A stretch of 64,000 bases of DNA from Phylloscopus collybita (GCA_027886175.1 JAJNNQ010000078.1:434001-498000), one strand, 5' to 3'; counted from the first letter of the stretch, positions 20,400-33,449 are shown. Program-made: numbers and translations. The notes: a model not told the origin generated them from the letters alone.

Positions 20400-21310
20400 T
20401 ACATATGATTCTCACCCAACAATCAGATCTTCCTGAGGCATGCACTGTGTTGTCCCATCTCTTTGCATTATCCACCAGATACAACCTGGTCCCTGAGCAA
20501 AGACAACTCCACGAATGGGTTTGTCTGTACGTGTGGCAGACTTAATCTACACTGTCTTTCCTAACAAACCCCGAACATGCACCCCTGGGACTTTATCCCC
20601 ATCTACTGCATGCAGAGGTTCAGCCTGGGCAGGGCCTGCTTGGTTGGTGGAGCCTCGGGTGTTGACCAACCAGGTGGCCTTTGCCAAATGTTGCTCGCAA
20701 TTTTTGAAAGATCCCCCACCCAATGCTTTCAGCTGGGTTTTTAACAATGCATTGTGCCTCTCCACTTTGCCTGCCGCTGGTGCATGGTAGGGGATCTGGT
20801 AAACCCACTCAATACCTTGTTTCCTAGCCCAGGTGTTCTTGAAATGAGTCCCATTGTCTGACTCAATTCTTTCAGGTGTACCATGCCTCCACAGGACTTG
20901 TTTTTCCAGGCCCAGGATGGTGTTTGGGCAGTGGCATGAGGCACAGGGTAGGTCTCCAACCACCCAGTGGTGGCTTCCACCATGGTCAGCACGTAGCGCT
21001 TGCCTTGGCGGGTTTGGGGCAGGGTGATGTAATCAATCTGCCAGGCCTCCCCATACTTATATTTGGATCACTGTCCACCGTACCAGAGGGGCTTCACCCG
21101 CTTGGCCTGCTTGATGGCAGCACACGTCTCACAGTCATGGACAACCTGTGAAATACTATCCATGGTTAAATCCACCCCTCAGTCTTGTGCCCACTTATAG
21201 GTGGCATCTCTGCCCTGATGACTTGAGGCATCATGGGCCCACTGAGCTAGGAACAACTCTCCCTTGTGTTGCCAATCCAAGTCTATCTTAGACACTTATA
21301 TTTTCGCAGC
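20400..21310 (-). pseudogene. ERVL integrase, broken
   Basis: A Cys pair of the zinc-binding N-terminus (VVHDCETCAA) is near 21130. The catalytic core Asp lies in WQIDYITLP near 21030, the second Asp in SDNGTHF near 20850, and the Glu in AGKVERHN near 20760. At least one frameshift separates the first and second Asp (about 20880-20940), and in-frame stops occur near 21170 and 21070. Non-functional. Confidence 0.75.
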
Positions 21311-21315
21311 CTGAT

Positions 21316-21980
21316 CTACCTGCTCGTTGTTCCAGTGCTCCTCATTGGCCCGATTCTTGGGGACATGGGCACCACAGGACGGACCTTCACAGGTAGCTTC
21401 TCTACCCTGGTGGCGATGTCTTTCCACTCTTCAGCAGCCCAAATTGGTTTTCCTCTATGTTGCCAATTAGCCTTTTTCCACTTTTCCAGCCATCTCCATA
21501 GAGCATTGGCTATCATCCATGAATCAGTGCAGAGGAAGAGCTTTGGCCACTTCTCTCTTTCAGCAATGTCCAGGGCCAATTGAACAGCTTTGAGTTCGGC
21601 AAGCTGGCTTGACCCACCTTCTCCTTCAGTGGCTTGAGCGACCTGTCTTGTGGGGCTCCATACGGCTGCTTTCCACTTCCGGTTCATCCCTACGATGCAA
21701 CAAGAACCGTCAGTGAAAAGGGTGTAGCCTGTTCTGCTGGAAGTTGGTTAAACGGTGGAGCTTCTTCAGCACGTGTCACTTGCTCTTGTCCCTTTTTGTC
21801 AGTGAGACCAAAGTTTTCACCTTCTGGCCAATTGGTAATTATTTCCAAAATCCCAGGGCGATTCAGGTCTCCAATATGGGCGCACTGAGTGATGAGGGCA
21901 ATCCATTTGCTCCATGTGGCATCGGTGGCGTGGTGGGTAGAGGAAACCTTTCCTTTAAACATCCACCCCAGCACCGGTAG
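21316..21980 (-). pseudogene. ERVL RNase H region
   Basis: Carries the AELKAVQLAL helix and the LCTDSWMIANAL motif (an RNase H active-site Asp), in two frames split at about 21688. It follows the RT-connection fragment. Confidence 0.65.
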
Positions 21981-22980
21981 TCAGGGTGCCAGGAGGAGTT
22001 GTGCTTCAGTGCCAATCACCTCTGAGGCGGCTTGAACTGCTTCATAGACAGCCAAGATTTCCTTTTCTGTGGGAGTGTAATTGGCTTCAGACCCTCTGTA
22101 GCTTTGGCTCCAGAATCCCAGTGGCCGGCCTCGAGTCTCACCTGGCACCTTCTGCCAAAGGCTCCAGGACAGACCATGGCTCCCGGCTGCAGAGTAGAGC
22201 ACATTCTTTACCTCTGGTCCTGTCCTGACTGGGCCAAGGGCTACTGCATGAGTGATCTCCTGCTTGATCTGGGAAAAGGCGTGTTGCTGTTCTGGGCCCC
22301 AGTGGAAATCGTTCTTCTTGCGGGTGACCAGGTAGAGAGGGCTCACAATCTGACTGTACTCAGGGATGTGCATCCTCCAAAAGCCTATGGCCCCTGGAAA
22401 GCTTGTGTTTCCTTCGGTGGAGACATGGTGGTGATCTTATTGATGACCACAGTGGGAATCTGACGCCGTCCATCTTGTCGTTTTACCCCCAGGAACTGGA
22501 TCTCTCAGGCAGGTCCCTTGACTTTGCTCTTCTTGATGGCAAAACTGACTTCCAGGAGAATCTGGATGATCTTCTCTCCTTTCTCAAAGATTTCAACTGC
22601 TGTGTTTCCCCACACAATGATGTCATCAATGTACTGTAGATGATCTGGAGCCTCACCCTTTTCCAGTGCAGCCTGGATCAGCCCATGGCACATAGTGGGG
22701 CTCTGCTTCCACCCCTGGGGCAGTTGGTTCCAGGTGTACTGCACCCCCCTCCAGGTGAAAGCAAACTGGAGTCTGCATCCTGCAGTCAGAGGAATGGAGA
22801 AAAATGCATTGGCAATGTCAATAGTCGCGTACCACCTCACTGCCTTGGACTCCAGCTCATACTGGAGCTCCAACATGTCTGGCACGGCAGCACTCAGTGG
22901 TGGTGTCACTTCATTCAATGCATGATAGTCCACAGTCAATCTCCACTCTCATTCAGACTTGTGCACAGGCCAAATGGGAC
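21981..22980 (-). pseudogene. ERVL reverse transcriptase
   Basis: 22939-22505 holds the fingers and palm: VDYHALNEVTPP, the ATIDIANAFFSIPL motif, LPQGWKQSPTMCHGL, and the catalytic YIDDIIVW box. 22373-21981 holds the thumb and connection (VSPLYLVTRKKNDFHWG, NYTPTEKEILAVYEAVQA). Frames change between the blocks, so the enzyme is disrupted, although its catalytic motifs are still readable. Confidence 0.8.
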
Positions 22981-23259
22981 TGTTGAAGGCTGAGTGGGTT
23001 TTGCTGACCACCCCTTGGCTCTCCAGCTCATGGATGGGGATCACAGCATCTCAAGTCGTTCTATACTGCCGGCGGTGCACTACCGAAGTGGCAATTGGTA
23101 CCTGTTGATCTTCCCCCTTCAGAAGTCCTACTGTCAATGGATCCTCGGACAGTCCAGGCAAGGTATTCAATTGTTGGATGCCCTCTGTCACTACAGCTGC
23201 CACCCCAAATGCCCACCTGAGTCCTTTCGGGTCTTTGAAATACCCACTTTAGAGGTAAT

Positions 23260-23499
23260 CTATGCCCAAAATGCATGGGGCCTCTGGGCAGTCACAATGG
23301 GGTGTTTCTTCCATTCATTTCCAGTCAGGCTCACCTCTGCTTCCACCACAGTAAAGTCTTGTGATCCCCCTGCCACGCCAGTGATAGAGACAGACTCTGC
23401 CCCTACATGTCTTGATGGAAGTAATGTACATTGTGCACCTGTATCAACCAAAGCCTCATATTCTTGTGGTTCAGATGTGCCAGGCCAACGAATCCACAC
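23260..23499 (-). pseudogene. ERVL aspartic protease
   Basis: The active-site motif LVDTGAQCTLLPS is followed by an ITGVAGG loop. The DTGAQ variant is typical of ERVL-like proteases. It is open over about 80 codons between gag and RT. Confidence 0.75.
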
Positions 23500-23671
23500 A
23501 GTCCAATGAACACGATTTTCCCTAGCCTCTACCTGGCTCGAGACAGGGCCCCTCTAAGCCTGGTTATCCTTCTTTCCTTGGGCATATGTCTTAGAAGTTC
23601 CTTCAAGGGGCTCGGACATGCCATCATCACACTTGGCTGTTCGGCTACGGGCAACTGGAGCTGCTTCCCTT

Positions 23672-25506
23672 CTAGGGAAGGCTTCCTCTCTGAGTCTTGC
23701 CTTCCTTCAATTCACGCACCCGTTGTGCCAATGCAGCAGCAGATTTTCCATCCCATCTCCTCATGTTTTCTCTGTGATCACGCAGGAAGAACCACAACTC
23801 AGCTCCAGGGGTGTACCCTCTCTCCCTGTCTGGGGAATGTCTGCGTTGGGTACCAGAACCTCTAACCTGCACTGTTGAGATTTGGAGAAGGTCCTCTCTA
23901 ATCTCCTCCCCAAGTTTCTTATGATTCTCCTCTATCTTATCTTCTAGTTTCTGGAGCTGTGTTTCCACCGCTGCAATTCTGGCAAGTGTTGGGCCATGCA
24001 CAGCATCTGCATGTGCTCAAAGCTTCTTTGCCATATCAAGCACAGTCTCCCCTGTGTCCTCCTGCTTCATTACTGCTAAAGCAGAAGCATATTCTAATGG
24101 CCCCAGTCGTATAAATTTTCGCCACATCACAGATGTGCACGGTACCAAGTCTGGGTTCCTAATATTTATGTCATCTGAGAAGACCATCTCTGCCACTGCC
24201 ATTTCCCTCAAGCCTTGAATCCCTTGTTCTATGGTCTTCCATGGGGTTTGCTGCATATAAAGATCACCTGCACACAGGTATCTTTCTGCCACACTTCCAA
24301 GCACCCGTACCCAGAGACTGCGTGCATTAGCCTCTCTCATCATCTCTTGGTCGATGACTGGATCAAGTGACAGGGATCCCAAATGCCTCGCTTCAGTGCC
24401 CTCCAGAATTGCAACATCCCAAAGATGGACTAGCCAGCTAATTATAGATTCATCAGGTTGTTGCCTGTAATCCTTTCTTAGGCCCCGAAGGTCTAAAGCC
24501 AGCTGGCGCTGGGGTTCGCAGAGGGCTCTGAGGCACCCCGAGAGTATCTCGTTAAAGACACCCTGGGGGGTCAGCGCAGCCCTGTCAGCTGGAGAGAAGG
24601 CCTCGGCAGAGAGCAGGCAGTGATTTCAGCTCAGTGATTTAGCTCAGTGATTCCAGCCCTGCTCCTGCGAGGTTTCTTCTCTGTTGCCCGGCCCGGGAGA
24701 GAGAGAGGAAGACTTCGTCTGGCAAATTCCGCAGAAGGTAGTTTATTATGAGGGTCCAGTGAAGGGAGCCAGGATGACAACACTCCCTAGCAGACCAGGG
24801 AAACCCAGGGGTTTTATGGGGCACCAACAGGGGGAGGGAAAGGGTACAAAGCCAATAGTTTGAGACAGATCTGCATAAAATCTCGAAAGGGCTTCTGGGT
24901 CTATCCAAAAGGTCGCCGTGACCAAAAGCTTTCCCTTATCTTAAGGGCTCTGCAGAGAGATTGTGCAATCCCTCTCAGGCTGCTCTCCAGGGCAGGGCCA
25001 CCGGGGCTTTGTCCACCCCCACAAAGGTCCTTCAGGGAAAAGGAACCAATGTTGGCTTCTGATCCTGTGCCAGATGCTTTGGCCTCTGATCTTGGTCCTT
25101 CTCCTGGGTCATCATCATCCACTGATGGATTGGTTTTGTGGGTGTGCTTCTTTGCTGGAGCAGCTCCCAGAGGCTCAGGCTTACTGTCTGGTTTAGGTGC
25201 CACCTCAGGCTCAGGTTCTAGCTCAGCTGCTGGCTTCACAACTGGGGTGCTGGCTGCAGACTGAGTGACTGGGGTAGCTGTTGATTTACGTTCCTGCCCC
25301 CCTGCCTCTATCTGCTGCCCTACAGTATCCAGCAGTGTGAGATAGGCATACGCCAGGGCCCAGCTTACTGCAATGATCTTTTCCCCCTTAGAGTCATCAT
25401 GATACTTCTCTTTCAGGTATTTCCCCACCTCGGCTGGATTCTGAATTCGTTCACGTGGGAAGTCCCAGACTATGGGGTCAGAAAATTCCTTCAGGAGTTG
25501 GCCCAT
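23672..25506 (-). pseudogene. ERVL gag remnants
   Basis: 25506-24901 encodes a matrix-like N-terminus with a Pro/Glu/Lys-rich middle (EPEPEVAPKPDSKPEP). 24382-24017 is capsid-like (VLGSVAERYLCAGDL). 24001-23672 is a coiled-coil-like C-terminal part (ARIAAVETQLQKLEDKIEENHKK). About 24545-24900 between them looks like inserted foreign sequence with a minus-strand polyadenylation signal, possibly an LTR fragment. Stops separate the parts. Confidence 0.65.
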
Positions 25507-25557
25507 ATCCTCCCATTCCCCACACCACTCAGGATTTTCTACGCCTGGGTCAGGGGT

Positions 25558-26091
25558 TTAATCTGCCCCTCTAGAAATCTCAGCCCTCATTCTAGAGAAA
25601 CTGCAGGCTGTAGAGAGGAAGCTAACCAGATTAAACACCAGAAAGATGGTCTCTTTAACACTTAGGGGAAACTGAACATGCTCCAACAGTGATGTAACAG
25701 ATGTAGAGGAGAAGAAGGAAATAAGAGACTCCAACACTTCATCCCCTGCTTCCCCTCCAACAAACAGGGTAAATAACCATAACCATGAACCATACATACC
25801 TGGAATAGATTCCAGCACCTTTATAAACTTCCTACAAATCATTACCACCAAGCCAAGGATAATAGCTACTCTAATCTGTGTCCCTCTGCTGTAAAAACTA
25901 CATATTAGGGACAATACCGGGGCTATTTCTGGATATGAAAATAAACCCAGGGACCACAAAGGTATTAGGACCTCAAAGAAGCCCAGGGACCCAAAACACA
26001 TCAAGGCCCCCACCCCGAGAGACACGAATTCAAACAACATAGCTACTACTTGCTTTATACCAATACAGAGTACTTGCAACCAGAAATACAA
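25558..26091 (-). CDS. Hydrophobic leader ORF of the ERVL-like element
   Basis: 177 codons open between the primer site and gag, with four or five hydrophobic stretches (LWSLGLFSYPEIAPVLSLI, VAIILGLVVMIC, LWLFTLFV). It begins with TTG; the first in-frame ATG is about 18 codons in. A second copy is at 19930-20291. It is either a real accessory or leader protein or a fortuitous frame. I know of no named family. Confidence 0.3.
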   Translation of the reverse strand: MYFWLQVLCIGIKQVVAMLFEFVSLGVGALMCFGSLGFFEVLIPLWSLGLFSYPEIAPVLSLICSFYSRGTQIRVAIILGLVVMICRKFIKVLESIPGMYGSWLWLFTLFVGGEAGDEVLESLISFFSSTSVTSLLEHVQFPLSVKETIFLVFNLVSFLSTACSFSRMRAEISRGAD

Positions 26092-26122
26092 TCAGTACAG
26101 GGTTTTTTCCACTCTCTCTGCC

Positions 26123-26139
26123 CCCACGTTTGGGCACCA
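26123..26139 (-). other. Primer-binding site of the ERVL-like element
   Basis: The minus strand reads TGGTGCCCAAACGTGGG shortly after the LTR end. It is similar to the TGGTGCCCAACGTGGGG at 36941 of another ERV and resembles a tRNA-Lys-type site. The tRNA identity is not certain. Confidence 0.55.
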
Positions 26140-26146
26140 GAAAAGT

Positions 26147-26832
26147 TGTGATGGTTTAAGGCAAATTTGGGAGGAGAACTCCTAGGGAAACCCTCTCTCC
26201 CCTCCCACAACCAGTTCGGGAGAAAACTCCTCAGAGAGAAAATTGAAAGAAACCTGTTTATTAGACCAGCAAAGCACTCCCCCCACACAAATAAACTGAA
26301 CAATACCAGATGATGAATTAAGGAAAACAAAGTCCCTCCTGTAGGTGGTTTCTGCTCTCAGTTCTTTCCAGAGCTGGTGGAAGTTGCTATGCAGAGTAGA
26401 TCCCGGTGGGTCCAGGTGCCAGAGTCCAGGGTCCTGCTCCCCAGGTGCCCCCCGGGTCCTCAGTGTGGGGGGAGGTTTGAACGGTTCCAAAAAAACAGGC
26501 GGAAAAAAGGGAAAAAGATAAAAAGGACAAAAAAAAAAGGAAAAAAAAAAGGAAAAAAAAAGGAAAAAAAGGAAAACAAAGCTTCTCAAAGCTTAACTAA
26601 GCTAAGCTACGCTAACTAGCTACAAAGCAAAGTAAAGTGAAAGTGAGTGCTGGGAAAAAAAAAATCTGCCATCTGGGTGCCAGTGACTCCCACTCTTCAA
26701 GGCCAGTCTGAGAGGTTTCTGAAAACAAACTGTGCACTTTTCTCTCCATTTACACTCAGATCCAAATTAAAGGCACAGAGTGTAAAATCCAACATAAACC
26801 CAACAGACAATTGAGGATACATCGTAACGTCA
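26147..26832 (-). mobile_element. LTR type A (5' LTR of the ERVL-like element)
   Basis: 686 bp with TG...CA ends on minus (TGACGTTACGATG...CCATCACA). Its outer end touches the family A fragment at 26833. Confidence 0.7.
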
Positions 26833-27116
26833 CCCCAGGACACAGGGACATCGAGGCCGCCCTGAAGGGGACAGGGAAGGTGACTCCTGATGCTGTCAAG
26901 GCCTTGGACCTCGCGGTGGTCGAGGCCGAGCCGCTGTGGGAGGCCAGCGCCCGCCTGGCCACGCGTCACCTGCTGGGGACACTTGGGGACATCTGCACCC
27001 TCCTCTCGAGTCCCTTGTGCGGCTCTGGTGGCCATGGTGGCTGTGTTCACCCTGCGGTGGCTGAGCGGTGCCAAAGAGCCATCGAAGACATCCTGAGGCT
27101 GCTGGGGGGACAGTGA
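26833..27116 (+). pseudogene. Family A copy 5, 3' fragment
   Basis: Open from the LTR border to the stop at 27116. It encodes the C-terminal third of family A (DIEAALKGTGKVTPDAVKAL ... LATRHLLGTLGDICTLL ... CQRAIEDILRLLGGQ). The 5' part is cut off at the LTR. Most similar to copy 2. Confidence 0.75.
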
Positions 27117-27128
27117 TGTCACCGCTGT

Positions 27129-27720
27129 TGTGGGAAATAAATCCCAAATTGCAAGTCTCAGTTAAGGTAATTCACCATTGCTAAGTGTTCTTGCTAAAAT
27201 GTTTACCCGTTCATGTTGAAGGACGTTAATTACTTACCTGTTATTGATGATTTCAGTCCATTGATCCCTTCCATTGTACACCGGTATCCATTTCCCGTCG
27301 GGAACCACTGCCACTGCTCCCCAAGATGGCGCACATGCAAATGAGGAGACACCAGGGAACGATGGGACAATATTTCAGGGTAAAGACCCCAAAGGCAACG
27401 AGCCATTACAACACCAAAGACTGAAAGTGACTTCTTCAGCTGAGGAAAACAGTGGTGAACATCAGGCTACCAACTAAAGACCTCTGACTCCTCGCCATGA
27501 CCGGACAGTACCGGGCCAGTGTGACAGCCCTGGACCACAACCCTACAAGTGACTTCCCAGGGACTCTGGTGGGGACGGGAGCCCCAGCTCTGCCGTGTCC
27601 TCCTCGGCGCCGTCCAGCGGGAGCAGTGGCCGTGTGCGCGACCCCTCGGGCCCCCACCCAGCGCTGTTTTTCAATAAAGGCCTTTTCAAAGGAGCTGTTC
27701 TGCTGGCCCCATTCTTAACA
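27129..27720 (+). mobile_element. Solo LTR type F
   Basis: About 592 bp, TGTGGGAAATAAATCC ... CCATTCTTAACA, with AATAAA at 27673. It interrupts the family A 3' flank, which resumes at 27721. No clear target duplication. Confidence 0.65.
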
Positions 27721-28010
27721 GCTTGGGGATGTCATTGGGGTGATGGCATCATTGGGAACATTGCTGGTGTCACTTGTCCCCTCCCTGCACAGTGTTTGAG
27801 ACAAAATCGGGGAATTTTCTGGAGATTTTCATTGGAACTGTCTCAAATCCTGATGGGAATTCCTGGGGTGACCTCACTGGGGACACTCAGGGACACTCAG
27901 GGAACATGCAGAGACACTCAGGGACACTCAGGGATGTTCAGGGACACTCAGGGGCACTTAAGGACACTCAGGGATGCTGGGGGAGGGGGTGAATGAGCCC
28001 CTCAGTGCCT
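27721..28010 (+). other. Family A 3' flank and GGGACACTCA minisatellite
   Basis: The conserved flank block lies at 27760-27880, followed by eight or so 10-12 bp GGGACACTCA units (27885-27985). Confidence 0.65.
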
Positions 28011-28495
28011 GAAGCAGAGGGGGTTATAAATGACAATATCAATGACAATACCAATGACAATATCAAGGACACTATTGGCTTACACATTCATGTATCGGCT
28101 TTTGCAGGTTGTCATTGATCACAATGATTTTGATACGGTGCAATTTATAATTCCTTCCAGCTGCTTTTTGGTATAACACAATCCATCACTTTGTGTGTGC
28201 ACTGCATAGCTGACAGAAATGGCAACGTAATAAATTGATTTTACATCACAGGCCTTAGAAAACTATTAAAGCAGAGACTACACAATGCTGAAATGCTTTT
28301 ATAGTATAACTCTTATAACTAACTTTTATATAACAAAAACATTGTAACTAACTCAGAAAATGGAGTCAGTTTGAAAGACAGGTGTGCGCCAGGGAAAGCC
28401 GGAGCATCCCTTGCAATGGAGAATTCAAACCCCCTCCCTCCGAATTATTATAACTTAGAAAATTCAGGGGCTCTCAGGCAAAGATATGGGGACAG
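28011..28495 (-). repeat. Interspersed repeat R1, inverted
   Basis: Reverse complement of about 7120-7680, including the (ATTGTCATTGAT)n tract at its start (28030-28075). It is fused directly to LTR type B at 28496. Confidence 0.7.
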
Positions 28496-29164
28496 GACAC
28501 GATGCCGGTGTTCTTCAGCCCAGCCAGCTCCCGGCACCGGCACCAGGAGTGGGCTGCCCCCAGAAAGCCAGGCAATCCGGGGTGCAGCTGCAGGGCACAG
28601 CTGCTCTATAGCACAGGTGGCACGCGTCGAGGGCAGGGACAAGGAACAGGGAGAGGCCTTCTGTGTGATTTCCAAAGGTGTTTATTGCCCCGAGGGTCAG
28701 GGACAGAAAAAGGCACAGAACCTGGGCTTGCAGGGGCTTCTAAGTGGGGGAGGTCTTGGGAGAGGATACAATTTCCAACCAATCAGGGTGACATGGGGGA
28801 GGAACATAAGGCGGGGAGTCCAATGCACAGAGCAATGAAAGAACACAAGGGGAGGGAACAGTTTAAACCAACCACTGGGGCGTCGAAGGTTGGGGGATTG
28901 ACAGGGAAGGGTCTGGAAGAAGGGGCAGGGTGAGGGAAGGATTGACAATTCTGTAGGCGGAGGGAAGGGCAGGTCTAGGGAAGACAGACAACCAGGGCAA
29001 AACCAACAATACCAGGGGAAAGGAACAATCCATTAGGGATAAAATATACTGTAACAACACAAAATATCAGGGGGAGGGTATGTATAAAACTGACCATTAA
29101 AACTGAGCTCCAAAACAGAGCTGCAACTGGAAACACAATAAAAATACACAACAACAGATACACA
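28496..29164 (-). mobile_element. LTR type B (copy B1)
   Basis: 669 bp on minus, with AATAAACACCTTTGG (polyadenylation signal) and the end GGCATCGTGTC. Same LTR as 36285-36938, 39045-39674 and 56264-56915. It lies downstream of ZNF-1 in the left arm of the inverted duplication. Confidence 0.8.
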
Positions 29165-30500
29165 GCTCCCCAACTGCTTTCAACACATGAAATACAACAC
29201 ACATTTTTGGTTCCATAACCCAAGACACCTATGCTTGTGTTTGGGGGTTCCGGGCCCCTCTTTTTAAGATCGGGTGTCCCATCCTTCCTTTCCCTTAATT
29301 CAGGCACCTCCTGGCAGCTTTTTCCTGCAAAGAATCCATGAGTTTGGGATATTTGGGGGGCAGTTTTGGAGAGGGAGAGCTCCGTCTGGCTTTCCCCTCC
29401 CTACTGTGGCCTGTCAGGTGCCCCAACACCCTGGGGCTGCTGGGATTTCCCTCCTGGGGACAAGCACGTTCATTCCCTTCCAGGAGCCCAATGCCTGGCT
29501 GGGGCTCCAGGTCAGGGGCTCCTTGAGCAGCTGCCCCAGAACCTCCGCCAGGGTCTCCCAGCGCAGCCAGAGTTGCTCGGCCTGGGGTCCCCAAAGCCCT
29601 CAGCAAGCCCCAAGTCCCTCCCAGGAACCCTCAGCTCCCTCACACCCAGCATCCCCCACAGCCCCTGCAAGTTCCCCCCATGGCACCGGCCATGGCCATG
29701 TCCCCACATGTCACTGGCCATGTCCCACCATGGCCTCACCCATGGCTGTCTCCCCACCATGTTTCCATCCCTGTCATTGTCCCCCACATCTCCATCTGAG
29801 CCCATGTCCCCCTGTGTCCCCAAGAATGGCCCCTCCATGTCCAGGTGCCCCCCCATCACTCACCATGTCTATGTCCCTCCATGCCCTCACCCAGGTCTTA
29901 GTTCAATGTCTTTATTTTTACCCTAGTGTGGGATTTTTTTAAAGGGATGAAGAGAAATGAAAAGCAAATCAAGGCCAAAAGAAAAGGATTTCTGTGTCCG
30001 TGCCAGCTGAGGATCCACTTGCTTGGGTGGAAGAACCTTTTTTGGAGAGGTTTCCACCCCACTGTCTCCAAAACCTTGATCTTAGCTCCTGTTCATCACC
30101 ATTTGGTTGCAGAAGACACCCTCAGCAATCGGAAGTAAAAATCATGCAATCCCTGAGACTAGAAAAGACCTCCAAGACCATCCAGTATTCCTTGAGGCCA
30201 CTAGAAGAGAGGATTGAACACAAAAGATTTTCTGGGGTTGAAAGTCAACAAATCCGCTCTCCTCAAGGAATTCCCAGTGTCTGTCTGTGTCCCGATGGAT
30301 GTTCCTGCCCCTGCGTTCATCCAGGTGCTCACGGGGACACAGGAAGATGTGGAGCCCCCTCAGCCAGGTGTCTTCCCAACATGGATCACCACGGCTCTGC
30401 CCAACAGGGGTCACTGGGGATCATCCAATGCCGATCGTCCCACGGGGCTGGAGCAGTGCACAAAGCTCTGCCCACTCTTAGGGCACTCCCAGGGCTTCCC
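29165..30500 (-). other. ZNF-1 3' region: conserved duplicated block, CR1-like tail, vestigial finger
   Basis: Paralogous to 34956-36284 and 54969-56263. It contains a GACATGG-type minisatellite (29700-29890) and a possible exon-like segment (29500-29620, ETLAEVLGQLL-type in the paralogues). A CR1-3'-end-like stretch (GGAAAAGACCTCCAAG-type, inverted) lies at 30142-30195, and a finger remnant (GKPWECP) just after the stop (30500-30450). Confidence 0.55.
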
Positions 30501-31736
<1,236 letters not shown>

Positions 31737-32045
31737 TTAGGCTGGGGGTTCCTCCTTGCCCAAGTTCCTCTCAGGAAATCATTTTGCACCTTTTGTCTAT
31801 AAGAACCTCCAAAACATCAAGATTCAGCCCAAACATCCTCCAAACACCAAGACACAGATCAAAAACACACCACATATCCAGAATCAGCCAAAACCTCTTC
31901 TAAATCATAAGGATGTCCTGCAAATGGGGACGTGAAAGCAAGAGGAAGCAAGTGTCTTTACAAACAGACGCTGGGAATCTGCTTGGAGATAGGGCCAGGG
32001 ACCTGGATATAAGGAAGGGACAGAAGAAGCCCTCAGTTCCAGACA

Positions 32046-32450
32046 ATGTTACTCATTGACACGGACTGCTGCTCAGCCAAGATCCTGCTGAATTCCTCAC
32101 CATGGAGAAGAAGAACAAAGACTGAACAGAACCGTGAATATCGGATGTTATACAAAAGGGGGGTGCATATTAACGAGGACATGCAGCAGGCGGATCGGGA
32201 AGTCTGAACTTTCCAAGGAACTTCGCCACTGGGCAAAGGGAGAGGGAGATGCAGAAGGGAAATTCAGGATAAAAAGAAAGGAGGCTGCGAACTACAAGAA
32301 CTGCAGAGACCGCATGGCAAATGCCGCATGGCCTCTCCCTTTGTTCATGAATAAAGTCACTTTTACAGGACTCCTCTGGCTCCTTCGGGCACAGAAACCT
32401 CTGGCGATGCCAATTTTCCCGCTCAGGCCCGGGGACAGCGCAGCCACCTC
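32046..32450 (+). mobile_element. Class I-type LTR, antisense in ZNF-1 intron 1
   Basis: A TATA-like GATAAAAAG is at 32270, AATAAAG at 32349, and a U5 part CACTTTTACAGGACTCCTC is shared with the gamma-like ERV at 44827. Inverted copies are at about 33450-33850 and 50650-51040; a truncated copy is at 49500-49640. Confidence 0.6.
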
Positions 32451-32672
32451 CGTCCTACCCACAGGAACCGGGACGAGCCAGCGCTGCTCCGGCCCCGGCT
32501 CCTGCCCAGGCACCCGCGGGAAGGAGACCGCGGGCAGCCGCTCCCGCAGCGCCCTCAGGGCACGGGGAACACGGCGCGGACACGGCACAACCGAGCCACA
32601 GCCAGAGCCCCCTGCCGCCCCCTCCGCCCGCAGCCAGCCCCGAGCCCCGGCACAACCCAGCGCGGCTCCCAC

Positions 32673-33215
32673 CTGCGCCGGGGCCGCCTCCGAGCTCCGC
32701 CGCCGCTCCCGGGGCTCCGGCCGCTGCCGCCGCTCCCGGGCCCGCAAACACGCTCCGAAAATGGCGCCGCTGCTCTCGCCAGGGCCGCGCTTCTCTCCGC
32801 TCTGCCCAATCAGCGCGCAGCGAGAGCCAGGAGTGACGGCAGCATCAGCCAATGGCAGCGAGCCAGGGCCGGGCTCTGCATGCGGCACAGTGTACCCACC
32901 CCCACCGTCACCCTTCTGTGGGCGTGGCTACGAGACCGATCTCCGTTGATTGACAGGCCCCGCAGAGCGCCGGCCCCGGGGGGTGGAGCCAGCCCGGCCC
33001 CGGCGGGGCCCAGCGCGGGCCGGGGGCGCCCGGGGGGCGGAACCGGGGCCGTGCTTGTCCCCGCTCTGCCCAATCAGCGCGCTAGAACGAAAAGTGACGG
33101 CAGATCCAGCCAATCCCGAAGAGTGGCGGGCTCTGCCCACAGCAGGAACTCGCCTCCCTTTCGCTGAACTCCGACATTGCTCGGAAACCTCGGCTGAGGA
33201 GCGGCCCCGGCGCAG
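32673..33215. promoter_or_regulatory. Bidirectional CpG-island promoter of ZNF-1 and ZNF-2
   Basis: CG-dense. Four CCAAT boxes are at 32806, 32849, 33070 and 33110. A YY1-like AAAATGGCGCC is at 32758. Mirror-image splice donors GCGCAG/GTGGGAG end exon 1 of ZNF-1 (32673, minus) and ZNF-2 (33215, plus). The head-to-head arrangement implies divergent transcription. Exact start sites cannot be seen. Confidence 0.7.
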
Positions 33216-33449
33216 GTGGGAGCCGCGCTGGGTTGTGCCGGGGCTCGGGGCTGGCTGCGGGCGGAGGGGGCGGCAGGGGGCTCTGGCTGTGGCTGGGTTG
33301 TGCCGTGTCCGCGCCGTGTTCCCCGTGCCCTGAGGGCGCTGCGGGAGCGGCTGCCCGCGGTCTCCTTCCCGCGGGTGCCTGGGCAGGAGCCGGGGCCGGA
33401 GCAGCGCTGGCTCGTCCCGGTTCCTGTGGGTAGGACGGAGGTGGCTGCG

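Larger units (their letters stand above)
18940..26832 (-). mobile_element. ERVL-like provirus, decayed, with complex 3' end
   Basis: Minus-strand order: 5' LTR (26832-26147), primer site, leader, gag, protease, RT, RNase H, integrase (to about 20400), then a second LTR end (20394-20311), a second leader copy (20310 to about 19930) and a final LTR (about 19555-18940). The repeated LTR-leader unit at the 3' side suggests a tandem or recombined provirus. Protease, RT and integrase sequences are closest in style to class III (ERVL) elements (family knowledge). All genes are interrupted by stops and frameshifts. Confidence 0.75.

Noticed and set aside
28697..28948. Frames of about 80-100 codons repeated in all LTR B copies
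   Set aside because: They fall in LTR U3/R sequence and have no conserved start or domain; treated as LTR.
32292..32888. Long Arg/Ala/Gly-rich frames across the CpG islands (also 33074-33574, 49508-50120, 50133-50933)
   Set aside because: CG-rich composition gives open frames on both strands; splice donors and CCAAT boxes indicate promoter and noncoding exon 1.
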